This document shows positions 49,525 to 58,466 of a DNA stretch of 63,266 nucleotides, piece after piece; the first letter of the stretch is position 1, and each line of letters begins with the position of its first letter. The position numbers and the translations under genes were made by a program. The stretch is from Rhodococcus phenolicus (GTDB lineage: Bacteria > Actinomycetota > Actinomycetes > Mycobacteriales > Mycobacteriaceae): the NCBI RefSeq assembly GCF_001646785.1, contig NZ_LRRH01000119.1:1-63266 (forward strand), written 5' to 3'. The notes below the pieces were generated by a model. The model searched no databases. It saw only the letters and a list, made by a program, of their open reading frames with translations, and was not told the DNA's origin.

Positions 49525-51113
49525 GAGCCGATCGTCGACTGCTGGTCCGCGGGCGGGGTGTACACGTCGTCGCTCAGACGCAACGTCATGAACCCGTTGT
49601 CCGAGCAGCTGACCCACAGATCGTTGCCCCGCCACTCCGGCGGCGAGAAGCACCAGTCGCTGGACAGGTCGCCGCCGACGACCATGCCGCTGCGGGGCGA
49701 CTGTGCCTGGGCCGGGTCGAACTGCCCGCCGATCGCGGCCTGCAGCACCGCGGGTGCGCTGAGCGCCGGTACGCCCAGCAGGGACGCCCACGCGTGCGAC
49801 GAGTTCGGGCGTTCGAGATTGCGGTCGGTCATCGCGGGCGGGTTGAAGTACCCGACCTCTCGCACGTCGAAGGGGTCGCTGACGTCGAACACCCGGATGC
49901 CCGAGGACGTCCAGCCACAGGCCAGCGCGGTGGGATCCGCCGGCCGGTCCGCGGCGCAGTAGTGCGATTCGTAGGCGAACGCCGAGCCACCCATCCCGGA
50001 TGCGACCTGGCTGTCGATGTTCTGCGGCAGGTTGATCTCGAGTTTGATCGAGTTCACGATCGCCGGGTTCGCGTCGTCGGCGACGTCGATGAGCTTGACT
50101 CCGCCCGAACCGCCCTCGTCGACGGTGAACAGGTAGGGGTGACCGTCGTAGGTGACGGGGATGCTGTGCTGGGTGGCCCAGCCGTCCGTCCACGACATCT
50201 TGGCCAGTTGCGGCACCTGCGGGGCGGGGTCGCGACGCTGGACCGCACTGGTGTCGAGGACGGTGAGGCCACCGAAGTTGTTCGACAGGTACAGCCGGTT
50301 CCCGTCGGGCCGGACGCCGATGCCGTGTCCGGACAACCCGATCCAGCCCTGCCAGATCACCCGCGGGTTCGCCGGGTCGGCCAGGTCCACGGCGCTGAGC
50401 ACTCCCTCCGTTCCGGACGACCAGTAGGTGCGCCCGTCCGGCGAGAATCCTCCTTCGTGCGCGGTGATCGGCAGCGGCATCCGCAGGTCGGTGCCCGGTC
50501 CCGGATTGAGCAGGCGCGGGTGCGCGCAATCGGAGATGTCGTACACCGACAGCAGACCACCACCGAAGTTCAGCGGAACTCCGGTACCCACCAGCAGTTT
50601 CCGGCCGGGATGCACCTTGAGGCTCTCCCAGGTCCCGGCGACCATGGCCGGTTCGGTCAGCGTCGTGGTCGATACGGGGTTCGCCGGGTCGGACACGTCG
50701 ACGACCTGCACTCCCGTGGACGGACCGACGAGGCTGGTCGGGAACAGGCTGCCCATGTATGCACAGTGGTCGTAGCTCGCGGACACGATGCCGGCCCCTG
50801 CACCGGCGAATCCGCCGATCCGGGTGATGTTGCAGTCGTAGCCCTCGGTGCTGCGTCCGTTGTCGCGGTCGGCGGCGGGCACGTCGCCCTGCATCCCCGT
50901 CTCCGGCCGTGAGCCCGGACCGCAGTCGGCGGGTGCGGCCGCGGCCGCACCCATGACATCGGCCTCCTGCACGACCCCGGACGTGTCCGGTGCCGGTGGA
51001 CCGGCGGCCGCGATTCCGGCCGGAAGCACCAGCGCCAGTGCCGCGCACACGATCGCCGCGCGCCGGTGAGACGCCACCGTTCGGCGGCGGCGGACAGCAG
51101 TTCCCCAAACCAC
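49521..51113 (-). CDS. Secreted LVIVD-repeat (beta-propeller) protein
   Basis: The 530-residue protein carries a signal peptide (AAIVCAALALVLPAGIAAAG) and propeller-like repeats: TGVQVVDVSDPANPVSTTTL, GLLSVYDISDCAHPRLLNPG, GVLSAVDLADPANPRVIWQG, GGVKLIDVADDANPAIVNSI, and SGIRVFDVSDPFDVREVGYF. These match the LVIVD family of extracellular proteins of unknown function. Several cysteines (CDIS-type pairs) could form disulfides outside the cell. I start at the GTG at 51113, with AGGGGGG 8 nt upstream. It is coupled to the DUF305 gene and divergent from a methyltransferase. Confidence 0.85.
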   Translation of the reverse strand: MVWGTAVRRRRTVASHRRAAIVCAALALVLPAGIAAAGPPAPDTSGVVQEADVMGAAAAAPADCGPGSRPETGMQGDVPAADRDNGRSTEGYDCNITRIGGFAGAGAGIVSASYDHCAYMGSLFPTSLVGPSTGVQVVDVSDPANPVSTTTLTEPAMVAGTWESLKVHPGRKLLVGTGVPLNFGGGLLSVYDISDCAHPRLLNPGPGTDLRMPLPITAHEGGFSPDGRTYWSSGTEGVLSAVDLADPANPRVIWQGWIGLSGHGIGVRPDGNRLYLSNNFGGLTVLDTSAVQRRDPAPQVPQLAKMSWTDGWATQHSIPVTYDGHPYLFTVDEGGSGGVKLIDVADDANPAIVNSIKLEINLPQNIDSQVASGMGGSAFAYESHYCAADRPADPTALACGWTSSGIRVFDVSDPFDVREVGYFNPPAMTDRNLERPNSSHAWASLLGVPALSAPAVLQAAIGGQFDPAQAQSPRSGMVVGGDLSSDWCFSPPEWRGNDLWVSCSDNGFMTLRLSDDVYTPPADQQSTIGS

Positions 51114-51270
51114 GATCGAATCCCCCCTGCCCGGGATCGCATGCCCGGATCGAGACGAAAGTGTGCGTCCCGTCACGTCCCGAAGTCAACGCCGACACGC
51201 TCACAGGCGCGTCCGGCGCGGATCTCGGCGACCGGCGGAAGTCGCCTCCGGGGCACTGTCCGCGGCCCCT

Positions 51271-51276
51271 TACGCT
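51271..51276 (+). promoter_or_regulatory. Putative -10 box, leaderless (methyltransferase)
   Basis: TACGCT ends 6 nt before the ATG at 51283 and no ribosome site is present. Confidence 0.45.
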
Positions 51277-51282
51277 GTATTC

Positions 51283-52149
51283 ATGCCCGACGCCGTTTCC
51301 CCGTCCGACGACCGTCATGCCACCGCGAACGCCCTGCTCGGCACGTCGAAGGCGGGCCGAGCGCGGCTGGGTTCGCGGGAGAGCGAGCGCGCGAGCCGCG
51401 CGTGGTGGGATGCCGACGCCGAGGACTATCACCGCACGCACGGCGAGTTCCTGGGCGTGGACTCCGCCGACGGCGAGTTCGTGTGGTGCCCGGAGGGGTT
51501 GCACGAGGGCGATGTGCGCCTGCTCGGGGACGTCGACGGTAGGCGCGTGCTCGAGATCGGGTGCGGTTCGGCGCCGTGTGCGCGGTGGCTCGCCGGGCAG
51601 GGCGCCCGCGCGGTCGGTCTGGACATCTCGATCGGGATGCTCGCGCGGGGCGTGACGGCGATGGAACGCGGTGGGCCGCGGGTGCCACTCGTGCAAGCCG
51701 GCGCCGAGGATCTGCCATTCCAGGACGGCAGTTTCGACGTGGTGTGTTCGGCGTTCGGCGCGGTGCCGTTCGTGGCGGATTCGGCGCAGGTGATGCGCGA
51801 GGTCGCGCGGGTGTTGCGGCCGGGCGGGCGGTGGGTCTTCGCGGTGAATCACCCGATGCGGTGGATCTTCCCCGACGATCCGGGTGAGCGCGGTCTGGTG
51901 GCGATGTTCCCGTATTTCGACCGCACCCCGTACGTGGAGGTAGACGACGACGGGGTCCCGACGTACGTCGAGCATCATCGCACCGTCGGCGACCGGCTCC
52001 GCGAGCTCGTGGCGGCCGGTTTCGAGGTGTACGACATCGTCGAGCCGGAGTGGCCCGAGCATCTCGACCGCGAGTGGGGTCAGTGGAGTCCGCTGCGCGG
52101 TGAGATCTTCCCGGGCACCGCGATCTTCTGCAGCCGCAAGCCGGCGTGA
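51283..52149 (+). CDS. Class I SAM-dependent methyltransferase
   Basis: The 288-residue protein has the Rossmann methyltransferase motifs: VLEIGCGSAPCARWLAGQGA (motif I), VGLDISIGMLARG, AGAEDLPFQDGSFDVVCSAF and VARVLRPGGRWVFAVNHPMR. An N-terminal WWDADAEDYHRTHGEFLG is typical of an actinobacterial group often found near polA/rpsA. The substrate is unknown. It is probably a single-gene unit, with a hairpin overlapping its stop codon. Confidence 0.88.
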   Translation: MPDAVSPSDDRHATANALLGTSKAGRARLGSRESERASRAWWDADAEDYHRTHGEFLGVDSADGEFVWCPEGLHEGDVRLLGDVDGRRVLEIGCGSAPCARWLAGQGARAVGLDISIGMLARGVTAMERGGPRVPLVQAGAEDLPFQDGSFDVVCSAFGAVPFVADSAQVMREVARVLRPGGRWVFAVNHPMRWIFPDDPGERGLVAMFPYFDRTPYVEVDDDGVPTYVEHHRTVGDRLRELVAAGFEVYDIVEPEWPEHLDREWGQWSPLRGEIFPGTAIFCSRKPA

Positions 52150-52167
52150 GCGGCGCAGACGCCGCTC
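52148..52167 (+). terminator. Hairpin at the methyltransferase stop
   Basis: GAGCGGCG (52148-52155) pairs perfectly with CGCCGCTC (52160-52167) over CAGA, overlapping the TGA stop codon. Confidence 0.55.
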
Positions 52168-52181
52168 GATGACCCGATGAT

Positions 52182-52240
52182 TCGAGTGCGCACAAGTTGT
52201 CGCGAATCGAGCCGGAAATCGACGACAACTGCGCACTCGA
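52182..52240. terminator. Long hairpin between methyltransferase and TetR genes
   Basis: TCGAGTGCGCA plus GTTGTCG (52182-52202, with a CAA bulge) pairs with CGACAACTGCGCACTCGA (52223-52240): 18 pairs around a 20-nt loop. It lies between two convergent genes and probably ends both transcripts. Confidence 0.7.
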
Positions 52241-52263
52241 GCCGGTCCGCGATCACCGGCCGA

Positions 52264-52935
52264 TCAGACCACGACGAGGTCGGGCAAGAGCCCGAATGCC
52301 GTGTCCCGCAGCCGCTCCGATGCCGCCGTCTCGGATACGTCGGCATCGCCCGGCACTGCGGCGAGCGCGTCGGATTCGACGACGTGCTCGAGCAGGGCGG
52401 AGAAGAAGACGCCGTCGAGCATCGCGTATGTGGTTTTCCGGTCGTATCGCAATGCCGCACCGGATAATTCGGCGAAGCGGGTCAGGACGCGGTCGATCAT
52501 GTCGCACAGTCCGCCGTCGATCGCCGCGACGTCCGCACGCAGCGCCGGGTCGAACATCGATTGATTTCGCAGGTCGTACCAGAGCCGGTGCATCGGCGCC
52601 TCGGCCCGCAGGGTTTCCACGAGCTTGTCCGCGAAGCCGCGGCGGAGTTCGTCGGCGGTGGTCGCCGCGTCGACGACCCCGTCGTAGCGGGTCATGCAGC
52701 GCGTCTTGTAGTAGCGGACGCAGTGCAGGATGAGGTCGGTCTTGTCCTTGAAATAGTAGTGCACAACCCCGTGTGAGAACGGCGAGTTCTGGGCGATCTC
52801 GCGCAGGGAGGTGCGCGCGTAGCCGAGTTCGCCGAGTGTCGCCAGGGCCGATTCCGCCAGCTGCACCCGGCGTTCCTCGTACTTGTCCTGCCGGCTGCGC
52901 ATGGCGCGGTCGGCGGGCGCCGCCAGGGGGTTCAT
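52264..52935 (-). CDS. TetR-family regulator of the SDR operon
   Basis: The 223-residue protein has a TetR DNA-binding domain (ESALATLGELGYARTSLREI, then NSPFSHGVVHYYFKDKTDLI) and a helical ligand domain with a BetI-like C-terminal part (MLDGVFFSALLEHVVESDAL). It is divergent from the SDR-DUF5938-ligase operon, with palindromes in the 226-bp gap, so it probably represses that operon and itself. A TACACT -10 box lies 8 nt before the ATG, suggesting a leaderless message. An acyl-CoA or related acid is a likely ligand, by inference. Confidence 0.88.
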   Translation of the reverse strand: MNPLAAPADRAMRSRQDKYEERRVQLAESALATLGELGYARTSLREIAQNSPFSHGVVHYYFKDKTDLILHCVRYYKTRCMTRYDGVVDAATTADELRRGFADKLVETLRAEAPMHRLWYDLRNQSMFDPALRADVAAIDGGLCDMIDRVLTRFAELSGAALRYDRKTTYAMLDGVFFSALLEHVVESDALAAVPGDADVSETAASERLRDTAFGLLPDLVVV

Positions 52936-52943
52936 CGTCCGCC

Positions 52944-52949
52944 AGTGTA
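52944..52949 (-). promoter_or_regulatory. Putative -10 box, near-leaderless (TetR gene)
   Basis: On the minus strand TACACT ends 8 nt before the TetR ATG. Confidence 0.4.
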
Positions 52950-52968
52950 GTTGACGGGCAGCATGTTT

Positions 52969-53025
52969 GACAGCTGTCCGGAAACTTCGTGCCACTTGTC
53001 CGGGTACCTCTTGACAGTCGTCAAG
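52969..53025. promoter_or_regulatory. Candidate TetR operators
   Basis: Two sites lie between the divergent TetR and SDR genes: the perfect palindrome GACAGCTGTC (52969-52978) and CTTGAC-N4-GTCAAG (53010-53025). Both contain TTGAC, which also appears at 52951, so the regulator may recognise TTGAC half-sites. The second site overlaps a TTGACA that could be the -35 of the SDR promoter. Confidence 0.5.
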
Positions 53026-53161
53026 CATTCGAGGACGCTGTGACCTACACCACTTCTCCGGCTGCCGATGCGCAGCGGGCCGGGTCCACACCGGCCCCCT
53101 CCGCCCCGCCCCGTCCGTCGAGGACAGCGGACCTCAGACCCGCAGACACACAGGAGATTTC

Positions 53162-53965
53162 ATGACCGTGTTCGACCTGACCGGGCGCCACGCCCTGGTC
53201 ACCGGCGGGGCTCAGGGCCTCGGCGAAGGAATGGCCCGGGCGCTCGCCGCCGCCGGAGCGAGTGTCGTCGTCGCCGATATCCAGGACAGCGCCGCGGACG
53301 TCGCCGGCACCCTGCCCACCGACGGCGGACAGAAGCACGGATTCACCCGTCTCGACGTGACCGTGGAGAGCGACTGGGAGCGAGCGATCACCGAAACCGT
53401 GGACATCGCGGGAGGGTTCGATCTCCTGGTGAACAACGCGGGCATCGAGATCACCGGTCTCGTCACCGACGTCGAACGCGACGACATCCGCCGCATGCTC
53501 GATGTCAACATCCTCGGCACGACGCTCGGTCTCAAGCACGGACTGCGCGCGATGCGGGCGGGCGGCGCCGCGGGCGACGGCGGTTGCATCGTCAACGTCG
53601 CGTCGGTCGCCGCGACCATCGCGTTCCCGGGCATCGCCGTCTACTCCGCCACGAAGTCCGCGGTCGACCGGCTGACCCGCGTCGCCGCGATGGAGAGCGG
53701 AAAGCTCGGCTACGGCGTCCGCGTCAACTGCATCTATCCCGGCCTCGTCCCGACCGCGATGGGTGCGGGCCTCGCGAACGACATGGCCGCACTCGGTCTG
53801 TACGGCTCGGCCGAGGAAGCGGTCGGCGCGGTCGTGGACCTGACCCCGTCCGGCCGTCTGGGCACCGTCGAGGACATCGCAGATGCCGTCGTCTTCCTCG
53901 CCTCGGACGCGGCACGATTCGTCAACGGTGTCGGCCTGCCGGTCGACGGCGGCATGGGAATGTGA
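53162..53965 (+). CDS. Short-chain dehydrogenase/reductase
   Basis: The 267-residue classical SDR has TGGAQGLG (14-21) for NAD(P) binding, NNAGI (91-95), catalytic Ser148, and YSATK (Tyr161, Lys165). An acidic residue after the second strand (VVVADIQD) favours NAD over NADP. It would oxidise or reduce a hydroxyl/keto group on a small or CoA-linked substrate. The ATG has AGGAGA 6 nt upstream. First gene of a three-gene operon, 11 bp ahead of the DUF5938 gene. Confidence 0.92.
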   Translation: MTVFDLTGRHALVTGGAQGLGEGMARALAAAGASVVVADIQDSAADVAGTLPTDGGQKHGFTRLDVTVESDWERAITETVDIAGGFDLLVNNAGIEITGLVTDVERDDIRRMLDVNILGTTLGLKHGLRAMRAGGAAGDGGCIVNVASVAATIAFPGIAVYSATKSAVDRLTRVAAMESGKLGYGVRVNCIYPGLVPTAMGAGLANDMAALGLYGSAEEAVGAVVDLTPSGRLGTVEDIADAVVFLASDAARFVNGVGLPVDGGMGM

Positions 53966-53976
53966 GGAACACGCAC

Positions 53977-55128
53977 ATGAGCACACCCACTCCGAGCACG
54001 TCCACCGCGCGCCGCGTCGTCGTCTACGGCGCGTCCGGATACACCGGCCGCCTCGTCTGTGAGTACCTGCGCCAGTTCCGCATCCCGTTCGTCGCGGCCG
54101 GTCGCGACAAGGCCAAGGTCGACGAGTCGATGCGGACGCACGTCCCGGGCATCGAGACCGCCGATTTCGAGGTGGTGCAGGTCGAGCACACGGTCGAAGC
54201 GTTGACCGCGCTGTTCGAGGGTGCCGACGTGGTGCTCAACACCGTAGGGCCGTTCTCCGATCTCGGTCCCGAGGTCGTGCAGGCGTGCCTGGCGGCGGGC
54301 GCCCACTACACCGACACCACCGGCGAGCAGGACTGGCTCATCACGTGCGACGAGCAGTACGGCGCGAAATTCGCCGCCGCCGGGCTGCTCCTCTCCCCCG
54401 GCATCGCACAGATGTACACGACGGGAGAGATCGCGGCCCAGTTGTGCCTGGAGACACCGGGGCTCGACACCCTCGACATCGCCGTGTTCTGGGGCGGTAG
54501 CCCGACCATCGCGTCGACCCGCACGATCCTGGTCAACGCCGCGACCTCCGCGGCGCACTTCCTCGAGCAGAACGAGTACGTCCCGTTCGATCCGGCGCAG
54601 GGTCTGGTCCCGCTCGTGGTACCCGGTCAGCACGAACTCGCGCAGTCGCTGCCGTGGGGCGGGACGTCGCACCCGGTGTGGTTCCGCCGCGACCCGCGCG
54701 TCGCGAACGTCAAGGCACAGGGCGGGGTCTTCAATGCCGCACTCATGCACGGGGTTCCGCAGATCGTCGCCGGGGCGCTGGAGGCGACGAAGGACATGTC
54801 ACCGGAGGACCGGGACGCCGCCCTGACCGAGACGGCACGGCAGGTCATGAATGTGATGCCGCCGCGCGAGAATCCCCGGGTCAACAAATCTCTCGACTCG
54901 GTGCACGCGTCGGGCCCGCTGAGCCGCGCGCACTGCGTGATCCACGGCAACAGCAACTACAAACAGACGGGTCTGCTGCAGGCGTTCGCGGCTCATTGGC
55001 TGCTCCAGCAGCCGCCGAAGCGGTTCGGCTTCGCCAGCGGCTGTCAGGCGTTCGGTCACCACGAGTTGCTCGGGGTTCTGCGCAGTTTCGGATTGGTCGC
55101 GAAACCTGTTCTCACGGTGCAGGATTGA
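53977..55128 (+). CDS. Saccharopine dehydrogenase-like oxidoreductase (DUF5938)
   Basis: The 383-residue protein starts with a Rossmann fold (VVVYGASGYTGRLVCEYLRQ) and GADVVLNTVGPFSDLGPEVV, GAHYTDTTGEQDW, as in saccharopine dehydrogenase-like and trans-acting enoyl reductase proteins. The second half (LLSPGIAQMYTTGEIAAQLC, AHCVIHGNSNYKQTGLLQAF) looks like DUF5938. True lysine metabolism is unlikely; in this operon it more probably reduces an activated acid or its enoyl form. It sits between the SDR and the acyl-CoA ligase, the latter starting 2 nt after its stop. Confidence 0.82.
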   Translation: MSTPTPSTSTARRVVVYGASGYTGRLVCEYLRQFRIPFVAAGRDKAKVDESMRTHVPGIETADFEVVQVEHTVEALTALFEGADVVLNTVGPFSDLGPEVVQACLAAGAHYTDTTGEQDWLITCDEQYGAKFAAAGLLLSPGIAQMYTTGEIAAQLCLETPGLDTLDIAVFWGGSPTIASTRTILVNAATSAAHFLEQNEYVPFDPAQGLVPLVVPGQHELAQSLPWGGTSHPVWFRRDPRVANVKAQGGVFNAALMHGVPQIVAGALEATKDMSPEDRDAALTETARQVMNVMPPRENPRVNKSLDSVHASGPLSRAHCVIHGNSNYKQTGLLQAFAAHWLLQQPPKRFGFASGCQAFGHHELLGVLRSFGLVAKPVLTVQD

Positions 55129-55130
55129 CT

Positions 55131-56669
55131 ATGCGTATCGTCGACTACCTCGACAAGGGCGCTTCCCTCGGACCGGACCGGCCGTGCTTCACGACGGACG
55201 GCGACACGTGGACGTACGCGACGGTTCGGACCCTCGCGAACGACGTGGCGCGCGCGCTCGTGACGCGCGGGGTACGTTCGGGGAGCAAGGTGGCCGTCCT
55301 GTCCGGCAACGATCCGCTCGCGTTCGCGTGCGTCTTCGGTATCAGCCGGGCCGGTGCGGTGTGGTGCCCGATCAACCCGCGCAACGAAGCCGCCGAGAAC
55401 CGGGAGATCCTCGACCGGTTCGACTGCGAGGTGCTGCTGTACGCGTCGTCGTATCGCGACCTCGTCGAGCGGATCCGCCCGGATCTGCCGGCGATCCACA
55501 CGTGGGTGCAGCTCGACGGCGACCCCGGACCCGACGCGCTCGGCTGGGAGTCGTTCCACGCCGAGGCGCTCACGGGGGCCGTCCCGGATGCCGCGGCCCC
55601 GGACGATCTCGCGATGATCGTCGGCACCGGCGGCACGACGGGACGCCCCAAGGGTGTACAACTGACCGGCACCAACCTCGAGACGATGACGGCGCTCACC
55701 CTGATGAGCTACCCGTTTCCGGCCCGCGGCGACCGGCCGGTGTACCTCGCGCTCGCGCCGCTCACCCACGCCGCGGGCGTGCTGTGCTTCCCGGTACTCG
55801 CGTGTGGCGGCGAGATCGTCATCATGCGCAGCCCCGACGTCGGGCAGTTCCTGCGGTCGGTGCCCGAGCACCGGGTCACCCACACGTTTCTGCCGCCGAC
55901 GCTGATCTACATGGTCCTCGCGCACCCCGACCTGGATCGGACGGATCTGTCGAGCCTGATGTGCTTCTGGTACGGGGCCGCCCCGATGAGCCCGACCCGG
56001 CTCGCCGAGGCCCTGGACCGGATCGGGCCGATGGCACAGTTGTTCGGCCAGACCGAGGCGCCGATGATGATTTCGGTCCTGCCGCCGGACGAGCATCGCC
56101 GGACCGACGGGTCGATCGCCACCGAGGTTCTCGCGTCCGCCGGGCGACCGTCCCCTCTCGTGACCGTCGCGATCATGGACGAGCGCGGAACGCTGCTGCC
56201 GGCCGGGGAACGCGGCGAGATCGTCGTCCGCTCGTCGCTGGTGATGTCCGGGTACTACAGGAATCCCGGCGCCACCGAGGAAGCGAAACGGTTCGGGTGG
56301 CACCACACCGGAGACATCGGCTACCTCGACGACGCGGGGCTGCTGTTCGTCGTCGACCGTGCGAAGGACATGATCATCACCGGTGGGTTCAACGTGTATT
56401 CCACCGAGGTCGAGCAGGCGATCCTCGCGCACGACGCGGTCCAGGACTGCGCGGTGATCGGCCTGCCCGACGACAAGTGGGGCGAACGGGTCGTCGCGGT
56501 CGTCCAGCCCCAGCCCGGCCGCAGCATCGACCCCGGTGACCTCACCGCGTTCGTCAAGGCGCGCATCGGATCTGTGAAGGCCCCCAAGCAGATCGAGGTG
56601 TGGCCGGATCTGCCCCGGTCGAAGGTCGGCAAGATCCTCAAGACCGACATCAAGGCGACGTTCGGGTGA
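55131..56669 (+). CDS. Acyl-CoA synthetase (AMP-forming, ANL superfamily)
   Basis: The 512-residue enzyme has the P-loop motif GTGGTTGRPKGV (165-176), GQTEAPM, the hinge VDRAKDMIITGGFNVYSTEV and catalytic lysine in RSKVGKILKTDI near the C-terminus. It activates a carboxylic acid to its adenylate and CoA thioester. The substrate is open: medium-chain, aromatic or sterol side-chain acids all occur in this subfamily. Last gene of the operon; its place suggests that the acid is activated and then processed by the SDR and the DUF5938 reductase. Confidence 0.92.
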   Translation: MRIVDYLDKGASLGPDRPCFTTDGDTWTYATVRTLANDVARALVTRGVRSGSKVAVLSGNDPLAFACVFGISRAGAVWCPINPRNEAAENREILDRFDCEVLLYASSYRDLVERIRPDLPAIHTWVQLDGDPGPDALGWESFHAEALTGAVPDAAAPDDLAMIVGTGGTTGRPKGVQLTGTNLETMTALTLMSYPFPARGDRPVYLALAPLTHAAGVLCFPVLACGGEIVIMRSPDVGQFLRSVPEHRVTHTFLPPTLIYMVLAHPDLDRTDLSSLMCFWYGAAPMSPTRLAEALDRIGPMAQLFGQTEAPMMISVLPPDEHRRTDGSIATEVLASAGRPSPLVTVAIMDERGTLLPAGERGEIVVRSSLVMSGYYRNPGATEEAKRFGWHHTGDIGYLDDAGLLFVVDRAKDMIITGGFNVYSTEVEQAILAHDAVQDCAVIGLPDDKWGERVVAVVQPQPGRSIDPGDLTAFVKARIGSVKAPKQIEVWPDLPRSKVGKILKTDIKATFG

Positions 56670-56681
56670 TCGGGCGTGCGT

Positions 56682-56712
56682 TCTCCGGGCGGTCCCGGAA
56701 GCCCGCCGGAGA
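56682..56712. terminator. Hairpin between acyl-CoA ligase and ABC ATPase genes
   Basis: TCTCCGG (56682-56688) pairs with CCGGAGA (56706-56712) with further partial pairing of GCGG and CCCG inside, between two convergent genes. Confidence 0.45.
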
Positions 56713-56717
56713 CACCC

Positions 56718-57479
56718 TCACAACAGCTTGGACAGGAACGCCTGCGTGCGTTCGTGCTGCGGGTTGCTCAGCAGCTCGCGGGGGGCACCGGATTCGACGA
56801 CGACACCACCGTCCATGAACACGAGCTGGTCGGCGACCTCCCGCGCGAACCCCATCTCGTGGGTGACCACGATCATGGTCATGCCGCCGGCGGCGAGGTC
56901 CTTCATCACCGAGAGCACCTCCCCGACCAGTTCGGGGTCCAGCGCCGAGGTCGGTTCGTCGAACAGCATCAGCTTCGGCTCCATCGCCAGCGCCCGCGCG
57001 ATCGCCACCCGCTGCTGCTGGCCGCCGGACAACTGCGCCGGGTAGGCATCGGCCTTGTCGGCCAGACCCACCCGGTCCAGCAGTTCGCGGGCCCGTTCGG
57101 TCGCTTCGGTGCGGCCTGTCTTCTTCACGAGGACGGGTGCCTCGACGACGTTGGCGAGCACGGTGCGATGCGGGAACAGGTTGAAGTGCTGGAACACCAT
57201 CCCGATGTCGCGGCGCTGCTTCGCGGCCTCCCGCGGATGCAGCTCGTGCAGTTTGCCGCCCCGCTCGGAGTAGCCGACGAGGCCGCCGTCGACGTACAGC
57301 CGCCCGGCGTCGACCCGTTCGAGGTGGTTGATGCAACGCAGAAACGTGGATTTGCCGGAACCGGACGGACCGATCAGGCACGCCACCTGCCCTCGATCGA
57401 CCTTGAGGGAAATGCCCTTGAGCACGTGCACCGCACCGTAGTTCTTGCAGACCCGATCGGCCTGGACCATGGGCGTCAC
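56718..57479 (-). CDS. Polar amino acid-type ABC transporter ATPase
   Basis: The 253-residue ATPase has Walker [10 protein letters not shown] (37-45), signature [15 protein letters not shown] and Walker [14 protein letters not shown], and the length and N-terminus of the GlnQ/HisP group. It powers the adjacent permease. It starts inside the permease stop (ATGA, 57476-57479), indicating coupled translation. Compared with GlnQ it has an insert, [20 protein letters not shown], after the Walker A region, which occurs in some actinobacterial relatives. Confidence 0.92.
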   Translation of the reverse strand: MTPMVQADRVCKNYGAVHVLKGISLKVDRGQVACLIGPSGSGKSTFLRCINHLERVDAGRLYVDGGLVGYSERGGKLHELHPREAAKQRRDIGMVFQHFNLFPHRTVLANVVEAPVLVKKTGRTEATERARELLDRVGLADKADAYPAQLSGGQQQRVAIARALAMEPKLMLFDEPTSALDPELVGEVLSVMKDLAAGGMTMIVVTHEMGFAREVADQLVFMDGGVVVESGAPRELLSNPQHERTQAFLSKLL

Positions 57480-58453
57480 TGCGCTTCACCTCCGGGTGCG
57501 TCGCCGCCGCCGCGCCCCGGCGGAAGGGGTTTGCCCTGCGCGTCGGCGAGGGCCTGCAGCTGGCGGGCGGTGAGCTGACGGCTCAGGCCCTTCGAGTAGT
57601 GCCGTTCGAGGAAGTACTGGCCGACCATGAGCACGCTGGTGATCGCCAGGTACCAGGTGGCGGCGACGAGCAGCAGCGGGATGGGCTGGAAATTGGTGCC
57701 GGAGATGTCGCGCGCCCGGCCGTAGAGTTCGAGCGTGTACGGCACGGCCGCGACCAGCGAGGTGGTCTTGAGCATGCTGATCAGTTCGTTGCCGGTGGGC
57801 GGGATGATCACGCGCATCGCCTGCGGAAGGATCGTGCGGCGCATCGTCTGCGACCACGACATGCCCAGGGCCGTCGACGCCTCGGTCTGACCTTCCGGCA
57901 CCGAGCCGATTCCGGCGCGGATGATCTCGGCCATGTACGCAGCCTCGTTCAGACCGAGGCCGATGACCGCGAACAGGAACGCGGCATTGATGCCCTGCAG
58001 GTCGATGTGCACGAACTGATGCACGAACGGGATTCCCAGGTCGAGCTGCTTGTAGATGGCCGGGAACAGCCCCCAGAACACCAACTGCACGTACACGGGG
58101 GTGCCGCGGAAGATCCACAGATACACCCACGAGACGGTCCGCAGCACCGGGTTCGGCGACAACCGCATCACGGCGAGCACGATCCCGAGGAGCACCGCGA
58201 TGATCATCGCGAGCACCGTGAGCTGGATCGTCTTCCACGCGGCTTCGGTGATGCGCCGGTCGAACAGGTACTGCCCGTAGACGTCCCAGCGGTACGCGTC
58301 GTTGGTGGCCGCGCCCCACACGAACAGTGCCACCAGCGCGGCGACGACGACACCGGCGATCCACCGCCCGGGCCGGCGCAGCGGTACCGCTTCGATCGGC
58401 GCCGGTTCGTTCCCGGTCTGCGGGCCGCTCACGGAGCTCGCCTGCTCACTCAT
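57476..58453 (-). CDS. Polar amino acid-type ABC transporter permease
   Basis: The 325-residue membrane protein has one N-terminal helix ([18 protein letters not shown]), then the HisM/GlnP permease domain with about five helices and the EAA loop [21 protein letters not shown] single permease gene suggests a homodimer. The hydrophilic, Gly/Pro-rich C-terminus is likely cytoplasmic. It is between the binding protein (13 bp upstream) and the ATPase (4-bp overlap). Confidence 0.92.
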   Translation of the reverse strand: MSEQASSVSGPQTGNEPAPIEAVPLRRPGRWIAGVVVAALVALFVWGAATNDAYRWDVYGQYLFDRRITEAAWKTIQLTVLAMIIAVLLGIVLAVMRLSPNPVLRTVSWVYLWIFRGTPVYVQLVFWGLFPAIYKQLDLGIPFVHQFVHIDLQGINAAFLFAVIGLGLNEAAYMAEIIRAGIGSVPEGQTEASTALGMSWSQTMRRTILPQAMRVIIPPTGNELISMLKTTSLVAAVPYTLELYGRARDISGTNFQPIPLLLVAATWYLAITSVLMVGQYFLERHYSKGLSRQLTARQLQALADAQGKPLPPGRGGGDAPGGEAQ

Positions 58454-58466
58454 CGGACCCCCTTCG

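Noticed and set aside
49525-52236. Extension of the DUF305 frame to 1115 codons
   Set aside because: Upstream of 49524 the frame runs antisense or out of frame through the LVIVD and methyltransferase genes and reads as Arg/Gly-rich shadow; the real start is the GTGA overlap.
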